A stretch of DNA of 64,000 nt from Sphingomonadaceae bacterium (GTDB taxonomy: Bacteria > Pseudomonadota > Alphaproteobacteria > Sphingomonadales > Sphingomonadaceae), in NCBI GenBank assembly GCA_019239915.1, contig JAFAZF010000038.1, forward strand, positions 1-64,000, given 5' to 3'. A program made the translations under genes and the position numbers. The notes beneath the pieces are model-generated. The model was not told where the DNA came from and did no database searches. It saw nothing but the letters and a program-made list of their open reading frames with translations. This document shows, piece after piece, positions 9,320-20,466 of this stretch. Numbering within the stretch: the first letter of the stretch is position 1; each line of letters opens with the position of its first letter.

Positions 9320-9868
9320 ATGACGCGCTTCACCGTCAACGGCCAAGCCGTCCACTACAAGCTCGACCCGGCGACACCGCTGCTTTGGGCGCTGCGCGAC
9401 GCCTCGAATCTCACCGGCACCAAATATGGCTGCGGCGAAGGCGTGTGCGGCGCCTGCACCGTCCATATCGACGGCAATGCGGTGAGGAGCTGCCAGGTGC
9501 CGATCGGCGGGATCGAGGGCAGCTATGTCGTCACCATCGAGGCGCTCTCGCGCGATCGCAGCCACCCCGTGCAGCAGGCCTGGGCGGCGGCGGGCGTGAC
9601 GCAGTGCGGCTATTGCCAGTCCGGCATGATCATGGCCGCCGCCGCGCTGCTCGCGCACAATGCCGATCCGACTGATGCCGACATCGATCTCGCGATCACC
9701 AACCTGTGCCGCTGCGGCGTCTATCCGCGCGTGCGCCGCGCGATCAAGCTCGCGGCGCAGGTGCTGCGCGGTGAGCCGCTCGCCGCCGCGCCGCCCCCCG
9801 GCATCGATCCCGCCGATGCCGCGCGCGCCGTTCCCGCGCTGACGCCGCCGAAGCAGGGCGCGCGGTGA
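9320..9868 (+). CDS. (2Fe-2S) small subunit of a xanthine dehydrogenase-family molybdoenzyme, IorA-like
   Basis: 182 aa. The N-terminal plant-ferredoxin domain has the first cluster ligands in YGCGEGVCGACTV with a fourth Cys in VRSCQVP (about residues 38-62). The C-terminal helical domain has CGYCQSGMIM and NLCRCGVYPR, the second cluster. This is the layout of the alpha subunit of isoquinoline 1-oxidoreductase and of small subunits of aldehyde or CO dehydrogenases, which pass electrons from the molybdenum site. The ATG at 9320 is used because the residues before it belong to the 3' end of the previous gene. No molybdopterin-binding large subunit follows: the next gene is RcnB-like. It therefore looks like an orphan subunit or one whose partner is elsewhere. 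Confidence 0.85.
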   Translation: MTRFTVNGQAVHYKLDPATPLLWALRDASNLTGTKYGCGEGVCGACTVHIDGNAVRSCQVPIGGIEGSYVVTIEALSRDRSHPVQQAWAAAGVTQCGYCQSGMIMAAAALLAHNADPTDADIDLAITNLCRCGVYPRVRRAIKLAAQVLRGEPLAAAPPPGIDPADAARAVPALTPPKQGAR

Positions 9869-9998
9869 GGCCGGCCGTCCCTCAACGGAACATGAAGCTT
9901 TCATTACGCTGAAGAACAGGTTCAGTATCGTGTCAGCGGGCGGCATCTAGACCGTCGGACAACGGGCGATGCCCGCCCGTCGGAAGGATGCCGTATCC

Positions 9999-10859
9999 AT
10001 GATGCGCAAGACTATGACCGCGATGCTGCTCGCCGCGACGATAGCGACGCCGCTTCTCGCCCAAGACCGCAGCGACTGGCGCGACGGCGGCCGTCCCCAG
10101 GGGCAGCCGCAGGGCCGTCCCCAGGGCCAGGCCCAACCGCAGGCGCAGCCGCAGCCGCAGCGCGGCCCCGCGCCAGAGGCGCGGCCGCAGCAGGGGCAGT
10201 GGGGCCAATCGCGCGGCGGCGGCATGGCCGGCGGCCAGTTCCGTCCCCAGCAGCAGCCGCAGCAGGGGCCGGGCCAAGCGCCCCAGGGGCCGGGATCACG
10301 CGGCGCTGGCGGCTGGCAGGGCGATCGCCACGACGCGAGCCGCCCCGCGCCGTTCGACAATCGCAGCCCCTATGCACAGCACGGTGCGTTCGATCGCGAC
10401 CAGGGCCAGCGTCATGATGATCGGCCCGGCGGGCCGGGTTGGGACGATCGGCGCGGTGCCGGCGACTGGACCGGCCGTTCGGGCGATCCGGGCCGGCGTG
10501 ACAACCCCGGCTGGAATCGCGGCCAGCATTGGAACCGGGGCGCGGGCCGCAGCGGCTGGGATGCCGGCTGGCGCAACGATCGCCGCTATGATTGGCGCGG
10601 CTGGCGCGCCGAGAATCCCGGCATCTTCCGCGGGCCGCGCTATTATGCGCCGCGCGGCTGGACGTACCGCCGCTTCTCGCCCGGCTATCGGCTCGAGCCT
10701 TTCCTGTTCGACGAGCAATATTGGCTCGACGATCCGTGGGATTATCGCCTGCCGCCGGCGGACGGCCCTTATCGCTGGGTTCGTTATTATGACGACGTGC
10801 TGCTCGTCGACATCCGCAACGGCCTCGTCGTCGACGTGATCCCCGGCTTCTTCGATTGA
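9999..10859 (+). CDS. RcnB-like periplasmic protein with Gln/Pro- and Arg/Gly-rich region
   Basis: 286 aa from ATG 9999, chosen because GGAAGG lies about 10 bases upstream and a signal peptide (residues about 1-22, ending LLAQ) follows. Residues 30-110 are Gln/Pro/Gly-rich and low in complexity, residues 110-205 are Arg/Asp/Trp-rich. The C-terminal 80 residues (YYAPRGWTYRRF, then YWLDDPWDYRLPPADGPYRWVRYYDDVLLVD) match the RcnB-type domain linked in E. coli to nickel/cobalt homeostasis; in sphingomonads such proteins are common and their metal role is unproven. It stands alone between a 2Fe-2S gene and a repeat. The repetitive middle may vary in length between strains. Confidence 0.8.
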   Translation: MMRKTMTAMLLAATIATPLLAQDRSDWRDGGRPQGQPQGRPQGQAQPQAQPQPQRGPAPEARPQQGQWGQSRGGGMAGGQFRPQQQPQQGPGQAPQGPGSRGAGGWQGDRHDASRPAPFDNRSPYAQHGAFDRDQGQRHDDRPGGPGWDDRRGAGDWTGRSGDPGRRDNPGWNRGQHWNRGAGRSGWDAGWRNDRRYDWRGWRAENPGIFRGPRYYAPRGWTYRRFSPGYRLEPFLFDEQYWLDDPWDYRLPPADGPYRWVRYYDDVLLVDIRNGLVVDVIPGFFD

Positions 10860-10867
10860 ACACTGAA

Positions 10868-10997
10868 CATCCTCCCCCTGCAATTGCAGGGGAGGGGGAC
10901 CGGAGAAGCCAGTGGAGGGGCTTATTGGGAGCGGCGAGCGATTCCCCTCCACCGCTCTTCGAGCGGTCCCCCTTCCCAAGCAGGCTTGGGGACGATT
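10868..10997. repeat. Nested palindromic intergenic repeat
   Basis: About 130 bp with two hairpin ends: CCCCCTGCAATTGCAGGGGAG on the left and a CCACCGCTC...GAGCGGTCC unit on the right, joined by a short spacer. The same architecture recurs at 24639-24764 and, in part, at 49082-49200. It fills the gap between two converging genes and may also act as a transcription end signal. Confidence 0.8.
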
Positions 10998-11002
10998 TAA
11001 GC

Positions 11003-11701
11003 TTAGCCCTTCACCAGCACCGGCTGGGCGCGCCAATTTTCGGGAAACATTCGCTTCAGCGCTTCGACCTTGGGGATGTCGTTGATGGCGATGTACGGAT
11101 AGGTCGGATTCAGCGCGAGGAAGTCCTGGTGGTGCGACTCGGCGGGATAGAAGGCGCGCGCCGGCTCGATCCGGGTCACGATCGGGCGCCGCCAGAGATG
11201 CACCTTGCCGAGCTGGGCGATATATTCGGCGGCAACGCGCCGCTGCGCGTCCGAGGTCGGGAACAGCGCCGAACGATATTGGGTGCCTTCGTCAGGACCC
11301 TGGCGGTTGAGCTCCGTAGGATCGGCGACCACCGAGAAATAGATCTGCAGCAGCCGTCCGTAGCTCATTTGGCGCGGATCGAAGGTGACGCGGACCGATT
11401 CGGCATGGCCGGTGCTACCGGTCGAGACGTCCTCGTAGCCGGGATTGGCGAGCGTGCCGCCGGTGTACCCGGAAACGGCGGACTGCACCCCCTTCACATG
11501 GCTGAAGACGCCTTGCACGCCCCAGAAGCATCCGCCGGCAAAGACGGCGGTTTCGCTCGTCGCGTTGGGATGCTCGTCGAGCCCGGGCGCGGGCGCGTGG
11601 ACGGCGGGCGTTTCGGCGAAGGAAGGCGCCTGGCTGATCGCGACGGCGGCGAAGCCGATCGCGGCGGCGCCGAGGAAGGTGAGGGTGCGGCGGTACATCA
11701 T
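11003..11701 (-). CDS. msrA: Peptide-methionine (S)-S-oxide reductase, exported form
   Basis: 232 aa. A signal peptide covers about residues 1-29 (AAAIGFAAVAISQAPSFA), so the enzyme should act in the periplasm. The MsrA domain starts at residue 50 with FAGGCFWG, whose Cys is the sulfenic-acid-forming nucleophile. SGYTGG, HAESVRVTFDP, EGTQYRSALF and AESHHQDFL are further family signatures. It reduces the S-epimer of methionine sulfoxide in damaged proteins. No msrB lies nearby. The end LVKG lacks the resolving Cys pair seen in some MsrA proteins, so recycling probably depends on thioredoxin-like proteins. Confidence 0.93.
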   Translation of the reverse strand: MMYRRTLTFLGAAAIGFAAVAISQAPSFAETPAVHAPAPGLDEHPNATSETAVFAGGCFWGVQGVFSHVKGVQSAVSGYTGGTLANPGYEDVSTGSTGHAESVRVTFDPRQMSYGRLLQIYFSVVADPTELNRQGPDEGTQYRSALFPTSDAQRRVAAEYIAQLGKVHLWRRPIVTRIEPARAFYPAESHHQDFLALNPTYPYIAINDIPKVEALKRMFPENWRAQPVLVKG

Positions 11702-11756
11702 GGCGCCAAGCTTAACGCATCGCGGCTGTCGCGGTTGTGAACGCGATCACAACGCA

Positions 11757-11868
11757 TCGAGGCTCCCCTCCCTGGAAGGAAGGGAGGGATGGTGGGTAGA
11801 TTGGAGGCTCAACGTTACGCCTCGAAGCGACCCACCCCAAACCTCTCCCTTACGGGGTGGGGCTTTAC
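11757..11868. repeat. Palindromic intergenic repeat, 'GGTGGGTAG' family
   Basis: CTCCCCTCCCTGGAAGGAAG on the left is followed by GGTGGGTAGATTGG, a spacer ending CGAAGCGACCCACCCC, and a pyrimidine-rich end. The GGTGGGTAG and CGACCCACCC arms pair. The same arms occur at 18474-18556, so these two are copies of one family. Confidence 0.8.
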
Positions 11869-14875
<3,007 letters not shown>

Positions 14876-14941
14876 CGCCGCCCCTCTCGCGCCGGCGCCC
14901 GGCAATTGCAACGCCGCCGCTCCTACGCCATCTGCACGTAC

Positions 14942-15622
14942 ATGACCCAGCCCACCTCCGCCGCCGAGCCGCCGCTGCGCGCCGCGATCATCCCGGTGAC
15001 GCCGTTCCAGCAGAATTGCTCGCTGATCTGGTGCACGAAGACGATGCGCGGCGCCTTCGTCGATGCCGGCGGCGATCTCGACAAGCTGCGCGCCGCCGTC
15101 GCGAAGACGGGCGTCACGATCGAGAAGTTGCTCGTCACCCACGGCCATCTCGATCATTGCGGCGCGACCGGCATCTTCGCGGCGGAGCTTGAGGTGCCGA
15201 TCGAGGGGCCGCACGAGGAAGATCGCTTCTGGATCGAGAAGCTCGGCGAGGATGGCGGCCGCTTCGGGTTCGAGGGCAAGCCGTTCGAGCCCGACCGCTG
15301 GCTGGGAGACGGCGACCAGGTGACGCTCGGCGATCTGGTGCTCGACGTCTATCACTGCCCCGGTCACACGCCGGGGCACGTCGTGTTCCACCACGCGCCG
15401 TCACGGTTCGCGATCGTCGGCGACGTGCTCTTTCAGGGCTCGATCGGGCGCACCGACTTCCCGCGCGGCAACCATTCCGACCTGATCGCGGCGATCACCG
15501 GCAAGCTCTGGCGGCTCGGCGGCGACACCGCGTTCGTGCCCGGCCACGGTCCGATGTCCACATTCGCACACGAACGCGCGTCGAATCCGTTCGTTGGCGA
15601 CGCAGTGGTGGGGAGCGTCTGA
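14942..15622 (+). CDS. Metallo-beta-lactamase fold hydrolase, glyoxalase II-like
   Basis: 226 aa from ATG 14942 (MTQPTSAAEPP). The metal-binding THGHLDHCGA lies near residue 66, YHCPGHTPGHVVFHH near 140, FAIVGDVLFQGSIGRTDFP near 157 and a final FVPGHGP near 200. These are the His/Asp ligands for two metals in the order expected for the YcbL/glyoxalase II-like branch. Such proteins hydrolyse thioesters such as S-lactoylglutathione or related substrates; the exact one is not known here. The 66-bp gap to the divergent pabBC gene would have to carry both promoters. Confidence 0.9.
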   Translation: MTQPTSAAEPPLRAAIIPVTPFQQNCSLIWCTKTMRGAFVDAGGDLDKLRAAVAKTGVTIEKLLVTHGHLDHCGATGIFAAELEVPIEGPHEEDRFWIEKLGEDGGRFGFEGKPFEPDRWLGDGDQVTLGDLVLDVYHCPGHTPGHVVFHHAPSRFAIVGDVLFQGSIGRTDFPRGNHSDLIAAITGKLWRLGGDTAFVPGHGPMSTFAHERASNPFVGDAVVGSV

Positions 15623-15659
15623 GCCGGCTCTATCCTTCGCAGGAAAGAGCATTTTGGGT

Positions 15660-16058
15660 TCAGCTGTGCGCGCCGGCGTAGACGATCGTGAGGCCATAGC
15701 CCGCCAGCCCCAGCAGCAGGACGAACGTCACCAGGATGGCGCCGCTGCGCAGTGCGTTGGGTGAGGGCCGATCCATTCCGATCGGATGCGCCAGCCGCGC
15801 GAGCACATAGAGGATCGCGACACCCCACAGCCAAGCCTGCGGCCCACGGGCTAGCTCGATCAGACCCACCAGCACGAGCACGAACGGGGTATATTCGACG
15901 AAGTTCGCTTGTGCTCGCATCCGCGCCACCAGCGTCGGATCGCCGCCATCGCCGATGGAGACCTTTGCGGCATGGCGTGCCTGGCCGACGCGCACCGCGA
16001 GCCAGAGCGCAATGAGCGCCGATGCGGCGGCGAGCGTGAGCGTGATCGGCAACAGCAT
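15660..16058 (-). CDS. MAPEG family membrane protein
   Basis: 132 aa from ATG 16058, chosen because GGGAGGAT stands directly before it; a longer frame has no better site. There are four membrane segments (about 2-22, 55-75, 80-97, 108-128). RVGQARHAAKVSIGDGGDP.LVARMRAQANFVEYTPF is the hallmark of bacterial MAPEG proteins: Arg, Asn, Glu and Tyr in this stretch correspond to glutathione-binding residues. The family includes microsomal glutathione transferases; the bacterial substrate is unknown. It converges on the hydrolase gene at 15622. Confidence 0.88.
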   Translation of the reverse strand: MLLPITLTLAAASALIALWLAVRVGQARHAAKVSIGDGGDPTLVARMRAQANFVEYTPFVLVLVGLIELARGPQAWLWGVAILYVLARLAHPIGMDRPSPNALRSGAILVTFVLLLGLAGYGLTIVYAGAHS

Positions 16059-16236
16059 GTAATCCTCCCAAGTTGCCGCCAGACTCGCACGCGGCCGCAG
16101 AGCTTGCAACGAGCGGCCAAATCGCTATACGACGCCCGCTCGCGCCGAGCCCGGCCGCGCCTTTGCCGGAGCTTCCGGCGGCGCACTTCGCGGCTTCGGC
16201 GCATATCTTTTTGGAACGATTGGAACAGGTGCCGAG

Positions 16237-16416
16237 ATGGCCGTCCCTAAGAGAAAGACCTCGCCTTCGCGCAGGAACATGCGCCGCAGCCATCACGCGC
16301 TGACCGTCGCTGCCTTCCAGGAATGCCCGAATTGCGGCGAGCTCAAGCGCCCGCACAATCTCTGCACCGCCTGCGGGCACTATAACGGGCGCGAGATCGT
16401 GCCGGTCGAGGCCTAA
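16237..16416 (+). CDS. rpmF: 50S ribosomal protein L32
   Basis: 59 aa: [20 protein letters not shown] at the start, the usual very basic N-terminus, and a zinc-ribbon-like [12 protein letters not shown] followed by [12 protein letters not shown], with the four Cys retained. Length and composition fit L32 of alphaproteobacteria. It lies 27 bp before plsX, the standard arrangement linking translation and phospholipid synthesis. The CDS is too short for most open-frame filters and would be easy to miss. Confidence 0.97.
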   Translation: MAVPKRKTSPSRRNMRRSHHALTVAAFQECPNCGELKRPHNLCTACGHYNGREIVPVEA

Positions 16417-16443
16417 GAAGGCCGACATCCTGGGGGAGAGCCG

Positions 16444-17496
16444 GTGAGCGCAGGCCCGCGGATCGCCATCGACGCGATGGGCGGCGACGGCGGGCCGGCG
16501 GTCGCGCTCGGCGGTGCCGCGCGCGCGCTCGAGGCGCGACCCGAGCTGCGCTTCCGCCTGCATGGTGCCGAATCGGTGCTCGCCGCCGAGCTTACGCGTC
16601 TTCGCGCGCTCAAGGATGCGAGCGAGATCGTTCCCGCACCCGAGACGATCTCGGGCGACGAGAAGCCGAGCCAGGCGATCCGCCGCGCCAAGACGAGTTC
16701 GATGGGACGCGCCATCGCCGACGTGAAGGCGGGCGATGCCGATGCCGCGCTCTCCGCCGGAAACACCGGCGCGCTGATGGCGATGGCCAAGCTCGCGCTG
16801 CGCACCATGCCGGGCATTCATCGCCCCGCGCTCGCCGCGCTGCTGCCGAGCCTCGGCGCGAGCGACGTGGTGATGCTCGATCTCGGCGCCAATACCGAGT
16901 GCGACACCGAGAATCTCGTGCAGTTCGCGCTGATGGGCGCGGCCTATGCACGCACCGCGCTCGACATCGAGCAGCCGCGCGTCGCGCTGCTCAACATCGG
17001 CAGCGAGGAGCTGAAGGGCACGGAAGAGCTGCGCGACGCCGCGACGCGGCTGCGCGCGGCGGTGGATCTGCCGCTCAGCTTCACCGGTTTCATTGAGGGC
17101 GATCGCATCTCGCGCGGCGATGCCGACGTGATCGTCTCGGACGGCTTTTCCGGCAACATCGCGCTCAAGACGGCCGAGGGCACAGCGCGCTTCGTCACCG
17201 ATCTGCTGCGGCGCTCGTTCAAATCGTCGCTGCGCTCAAAGGCCGGCTTCTTCCTTTCGCGGCCCGCGCTGCACATGCTGCGCGTCCACCTCGATCCCAA
17301 TAATCACAATGGCGCGATCTTTCTCGGCCTCAACGGCATCGTCGTGAAGAGCCACGGCGGCGCCGACGAGAAGGGCATCGCCAACGCGATCGGCGTTGCC
17401 GCCAAGCTGGTGACGCAGGACCTCAACCGCCGTATCGCCGCCGATCTCGCGCGCGTCGGCGACGGCGCGCCGCGCATGGAGGCGGTTGCGAAGTGA
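16444..17496 (+). CDS. plsX: Phosphate acyltransferase PlsX
   Basis: 350 aa from a GTG preceded by GGGGGAGAG. It opens with [12 protein letters not shown], the family signature, then [62 protein letters not shown] and FSGNIALKT. PlsX makes acyl-phosphate from acyl-ACP and orthophosphate, the first step of the PlsX/PlsY route to phosphatidic acid. It is a peripheral membrane enzyme. It overlaps fabH by four bases, and the rpmF-plsX-fabH order is conserved across many bacteria. The end, PRMEAVAK, is the usual length. Confidence 0.97.
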   Translation: MSAGPRIAIDAMGGDGGPAVALGGAARALEARPELRFRLHGAESVLAAELTRLRALKDASEIVPAPETISGDEKPSQAIRRAKTSSMGRAIADVKAGDADAALSAGNTGALMAMAKLALRTMPGIHRPALAALLPSLGASDVVMLDLGANTECDTENLVQFALMGAAYARTALDIEQPRVALLNIGSEELKGTEELRDAATRLRAAVDLPLSFTGFIEGDRISRGDADVIVSDGFSGNIALKTAEGTARFVTDLLRRSFKSSLRSKAGFFLSRPALHMLRVHLDPNNHNGAIFLGLNGIVVKSHGGADEKGIANAIGVAAKLVTQDLNRRIAADLARVGDGAPRMEAVAK

Positions 17497-18470
17497 CGAG
17501 CGTGCGGCGTGCAGTGATCGCGGGAACGGGCTCAGCGCTGCCGCGGCGGCGGGTAAGCAATGACGAGCTCGCTAAGACGGTCGACACCAGCGACGAGTGG
17601 ATCATCGAGCGCACCGGCATCCGCGCGCGCTACATCGCCGCCGCCGACGAGACCACCGCGACGCTCGGTGCGGCCGCCGCCCGCGCGGCGCTCGCCGCCG
17701 CCGGTGCCGACGCGCAGGAAGTCGGCCTCATCGTGCTCGCGACCGCAACCCCTGACCAGACCTTCCCGTCCTCAGCCACCAAGGTGCAGGCGATGCTTGG
17801 CATCGCCGATTGCGTCGCCTTCGACGTGGCGGCAGTCTGCTCGGGCTTCCTCTACGCGGTCTCGGTCGCCGAGAGCATGCTGCGCGCCGGCACCGCCGAT
17901 AGCGCGCTCGTGATCGGGTCCGAGACGTTCAGCCGCATCCTCGATTGGGAGGATCGCGGCACCTGCGTGCTGTTCGGTGACGGCGCCGGCGCGGTGCTGT
18001 TGCGCGCGGAGCACACCGCTGCGACCGACGGCCGCGGCGTGCTCGCGACCAAGCTCCATGCCGACGGCCGCCACAACGAGCTGCTCTATGTCGACGGCGG
18101 ACCGTCGACGACCGGCACCGTCGGCAAGCTGCGGATGAAGGGCAAGGAGGTGTTCCGCCACGCCGTCCTCAATCTGGCGGAGGTGCTCGGCGAGGCGCTT
18201 TCGGCCGCCGGCCTTTCGGTGGCGGATGTCGACTGGGTGGTGCCGCATCAGGCCAATCGCCGCATCCTCGATGCGACCGCCAAGAAGCTCGGCTTGGCCG
18301 AGGAGCAGGTGATCATCACCGTCGACGAGCATGCCAACACGTCGGCCGCCTCGGTGCCGCTCGCGCTCGACCAAGCGGTGCGCGACGGGCGCGTAAAACG
18401 GGGCGACCTGCTCGTGCTCGAGGCGATGGGCGGCGGCTTCACCTGGGGCGCGGCGGTGGTGCGCTTCTAG
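17493..18470 (+). CDS. fabH: Beta-ketoacyl-ACP synthase III
   Basis: 325 aa, GTG start inside the plsX stop (GTGA), so the two are probably coupled. The catalytic Cys is in [12 protein letters not shown] (about residue 113), the His in [11 protein letters not shown] (about 250) and the Asn in [12 protein letters not shown] (about 280), giving the complete Cys-His-Asn triad. [11 protein letters not shown] near residue 35 and [16 protein letters not shown] at the end are typical. FabH condenses acetyl-CoA with malonyl-ACP to start type II fatty acid synthesis in the cytoplasm. Confidence 0.97.
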   Translation: MTSVRRAVIAGTGSALPRRRVSNDELAKTVDTSDEWIIERTGIRARYIAAADETTATLGAAAARAALAAAGADAQEVGLIVLATATPDQTFPSSATKVQAMLGIADCVAFDVAAVCSGFLYAVSVAESMLRAGTADSALVIGSETFSRILDWEDRGTCVLFGDGAGAVLLRAEHTAATDGRGVLATKLHADGRHNELLYVDGGPSTTGTVGKLRMKGKEVFRHAVLNLAEVLGEALSAAGLSVADVDWVVPHQANRRILDATAKKLGLAEEQVIITVDEHANTSAASVPLALDQAVRDGRVKRGDLLVLEAMGGGFTWGAAVVRF

Positions 18471-18473
18471 CTC

Positions 18474-18556
18474 TTCCCCTCCCTGGAGGGGAGGGGGTTA
18501 GGGGGTGGGTAGGTTGGCGTGGTGCGCTTGCGATAGCGACCCACCCTTACAGGGGA
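18474..18556. repeat. Palindromic intergenic repeat, 'GGTGGGTAG' family
   Basis: CCCCTCCCTGGAGGGGAGGGG, then GGGTGGGTAGGTTGG, a short spacer, then GCGACCCACCCTTACAGGGG. The arms GGTGGGTAG and GACCCACC pair. It sits between fabH and the following membrane gene, whose start is only a few bases downstream, so the repeat is part of its leader. It is a sister of the copy at 11757-11868. Confidence 0.8.
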
Positions 18557-18562
18557 GAAACC

Positions 18563-18913
18563 ATGCTCTACCTGACGATCAAGGCGCTCATCTCCGGCAT
18601 CATCGTCGCCGCGGTGTCCGAGATCGCCAAGCGCTATCCCGGCATCGGCGCGCTGATCGCGTCGCTGCCGCTGGTCTCGGTGCTGGGCATGATCTGGCTG
18701 TGGCATGACAAGCCCGATCCCGCGAACATGGCCGCGCACGCGCAGGCGACCTTCTGGTTCGTGCTGCCGTCGCTGCCGATGTTCCTGCTGATGCCGGCGC
18801 TGCTGCGCGGCGGCGCATCCTTCTGGCTCGCGCTGCTCGCTGGCTGCGTGCTGACGATCGCGCTTTACGCCGCGACGGTCTGGATCGGACCGCGATTCGG
18901 CCTGCGGCTCTGA
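18563..18913 (+). CDS. DUF3147 family small membrane protein
   Basis: 116 aa with four hydrophobic segments: about residues 5-20, 28-47, 65-88 and 92-110. The family signature is seen as KALISGIIVAAVSEIAKRYP and IGALIASLPLVSVLGMIWLW..KPD, where the loop between helices 2 and 3 carries Asp and His residues. Function of DUF3147 is unknown; some members sit beside lipid or glycan genes. An AGGGGAGAAACC leader gives a good ribosome site. It lies in the plsX-fabH-ihfA run, so co-transcription is likely but not shown, since a palindromic repeat separates it from fabH. Confidence 0.85.
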   Translation: MLYLTIKALISGIIVAAVSEIAKRYPGIGALIASLPLVSVLGMIWLWHDKPDPANMAAHAQATFWFVLPSLPMFLLMPALLRGGASFWLALLAGCVLTIALYAATVWIGPRFGLRL

Positions 18914-19007
18914 ACAAGTTTCAAGTGTGACACACAAGCGGGGTTGGCATGGCCTGCCAAGTCGCGTTATCGTCGCCCGCCAAGCCGTTGCCATAGGGGG
19001 CTAATCG

Positions 19008-19307
19008 ATGGCCGAAACCGGCACCTTGACCAGGGCGGACCTGGCCGATGCCGTCAACCGAGAGATCGGGTTGTCGCGCGCCGAATCGGCGGACATGGTC
19101 GAGAAGATCCTCGGCCACATGTGCGAAGCGCTTTCGAAGGGCGAGAACGTCAAGATCTCGGGCTTCGGCAGCTTCGTGCTGCGCGACAAGGGCGAGCGTG
19201 TCGGGCGCAATCCCAAGACCGGCGTCGAAGTTCCGATCGCGCCCCGGCGCGTGCTGACCTTCCGCGCCAGCAACATGCTGCGTGATCGCATCGTCTGCGC
19301 GGGCTGA
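19008..19307 (+). CDS. ihfA: Integration host factor subunit alpha
   Basis: 99 aa. [19 protein letters not shown] at the start, then [32 protein letters not shown], the DNA-bending beta arm with the conserved Arg-Asn-Pro turn, and [15 protein letters not shown] near the end. IHF alpha pairs with IHF beta to bend DNA sharply at promoters, origins and recombination sites. The merR-type gene begins 15 bp later, an arrangement common downstream of fabH in alphaproteobacteria. The 94-bp gap before it has an AT-rich centre that may be a promoter. Confidence 0.97.
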   Translation: MAETGTLTRADLADAVNREIGLSRAESADMVEKILGHMCEALSKGENVKISGFGSFVLRDKGERVGRNPKTGVEVPIAPRRVLTFRASNMLRDRIVCAG

Positions 19308-19321
19308 CGGATCGGTCGCGC

Positions 19322-19663
19322 ATGGACAAGGCCGACAGCGCCTTTCGCACTATCGGCGAGGTGTCCGAAGAGCTCGGCGTTCCCCAGCATATCCTGCGCT
19401 ATTGGGAGACGCGCTTCCCGCAACTGCGTCCGCTCCAGCGCGCCGGCAATCGCCGCTATTATCGCGCCGCGGACGTCGAGCTCGTGCGCAAGATCGCGCG
19501 GCTGCTCGGCCAGGAAGGCTATACGATTCGCGGCGTGCAGAAGGTGCTTGCCGGTGGCGAGGACAAGCCGGTGAAGAAGCTCAGTGCGGTGCCGCTGCCG
19601 GCCGAGACGCGCGCGCAGCTGGTGCGCATCCGCGAGCAACTCGCCCGCGCGCTGCAGGGCTGA
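19322..19663 (+). CDS. MerR family transcriptional regulator
   Basis: 113 aa. The winged helix at residues 8-75 has FRTIGEVSEELGVPQHILRYWETRFPQLRPL, then RAGNRRYYRAADVELVRKIARLL and EGYTIRGVQKVL. This is the MerR-like regulator regularly found downstream of ihfA. The C-terminus (about residues 80-113) is short and has no Cys or metal site, so it does not look like a metal sensor; the signal is unknown. No target operator is evident nearby. It is probably co-transcribed with ihfA. Confidence 0.92.
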   Translation: MDKADSAFRTIGEVSEELGVPQHILRYWETRFPQLRPLQRAGNRRYYRAADVELVRKIARLLGQEGYTIRGVQKVLAGGEDKPVKKLSAVPLPAETRAQLVRIREQLARALQG

Positions 19664-19855
19664 TACGCCGGGCCGGCGCGACGGCCCATTCGTTCCAGAC
19701 GCCGATTCACCGTCTCGGAGCATCCGTTCGCGTCGGGCGTCGAAGCCGTCGCGAAGCGCTGCAATAGACCGGCTCTCGACGGGCGCTTCTCGCGAGCTCG
19801 AAGCTGCTCGGACTGAACGGATCGGATCTCGCGATGCGGCGCCAAGAACCGGCTT

Positions 19856-20338
19856 TTATTGCCCGCCGGGCATGGGCGTCGGTTGCGCCGGACCGGGAAT
19901 GTCGGGAGCGATCGGCTGCTGCGGCGCTGCCGTCGGCGGCGCTGCGGCGGCCGCTGCCGCCTTCGCCGCGGCCTTGGCAGCTTTCGCGGCGGCAAGCTCG
20001 TCGGGCTCGAGCACGCCGTCATGATTGGTGTCGACGCGGTCAAACTTGGCGAGCGCGTCCGCCTCGACCTCGTCTTTCGTCAGCACACCGTCATGATTGG
20101 CGTCAAGCTGATCGAACACCACCGCTTTGGTGGGATCGCTGTTCGTTTCCTTGAGATAGGCGTCGAACTCGGCGCGCGTGATCCTGCCGTCGCGGTTCGA
20201 ATCCGCCAGGTTGAAGAGGAAGTCGGCGTTGTTCTTGGCGGCATCGCGCGTCAGCGGCGGCTTCGCGAAGGCAGGCGCGGCCCAAAACGTCAACGGGCCG
20301 AGCGCGGCGGCGCCGGCCAGGAGGAAAGCGGTCTTCAT
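19856..20338 (-). CDS. Exported EF-hand calcium-binding protein
   Basis: 160 aa from ATG 20338, just before a signal peptide (residues 1-25, AAPAFA). Three EF-hand loops are seen: DSNRDGRITRAE (about 46), DANHDGVLTKDE (about 79) and DTNHDGVLEPDE (about 102), each with acidic residues at positions 1, 3 and 12. An Ala/Lys-rich helix follows, then a Pro-rich tail ending PMPGGQ. A helical stalk with a Pro-rich end suggests a periplasmic or surface-attached Ca2+ binder; function unknown. It converges with the merR gene and runs divergently from argG. Confidence 0.88.
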   Translation of the reverse strand: MKTAFLLAGAAALGPLTFWAAPAFAKPPLTRDAAKNNADFLFNLADSNRDGRITRAEFDAYLKETNSDPTKAVVFDQLDANHDGVLTKDEVEADALAKFDRVDTNHDGVLEPDELAAAKAAKAAAKAAAAAAAPPTAAPQQPIAPDIPGPAQPTPMPGGQ

Positions 20339-20466
20339 CTCAGGCTCGGCTCCCGAACGCGTACCCCGGCGCTCCTCTGATCTCCTTCGCCTGTATGCGG
20401 CTTGAACGCCAGCCCCCCGGGTGGCAGAGCGCGCGCGCCTTTCCCTCCCCACAGGATTCGTGACCG

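Noticed and set aside
7582-9339. Minus-strand 585-codon frame, Arg/Gln-rich
   Set aside because: Antisense to the GT-C gene, extremely Arg-rich, no family features.
10868-10997. Possible CRISPR array because of repeated hairpins
   Set aside because: Only two unlike units with no regular spacers; a palindromic intergenic repeat explains it.
14876-15394. 173 codons of open frame before PabBC, as an N-terminal extension
   Set aside because: This stretch is antisense to the MBL hydrolase gene, and family members start near MPSFVLLDD.
19664-19855. tRNA gene after the MerR gene, as seen in some relatives
   Set aside because: No cloverleaf could be made from this stretch.
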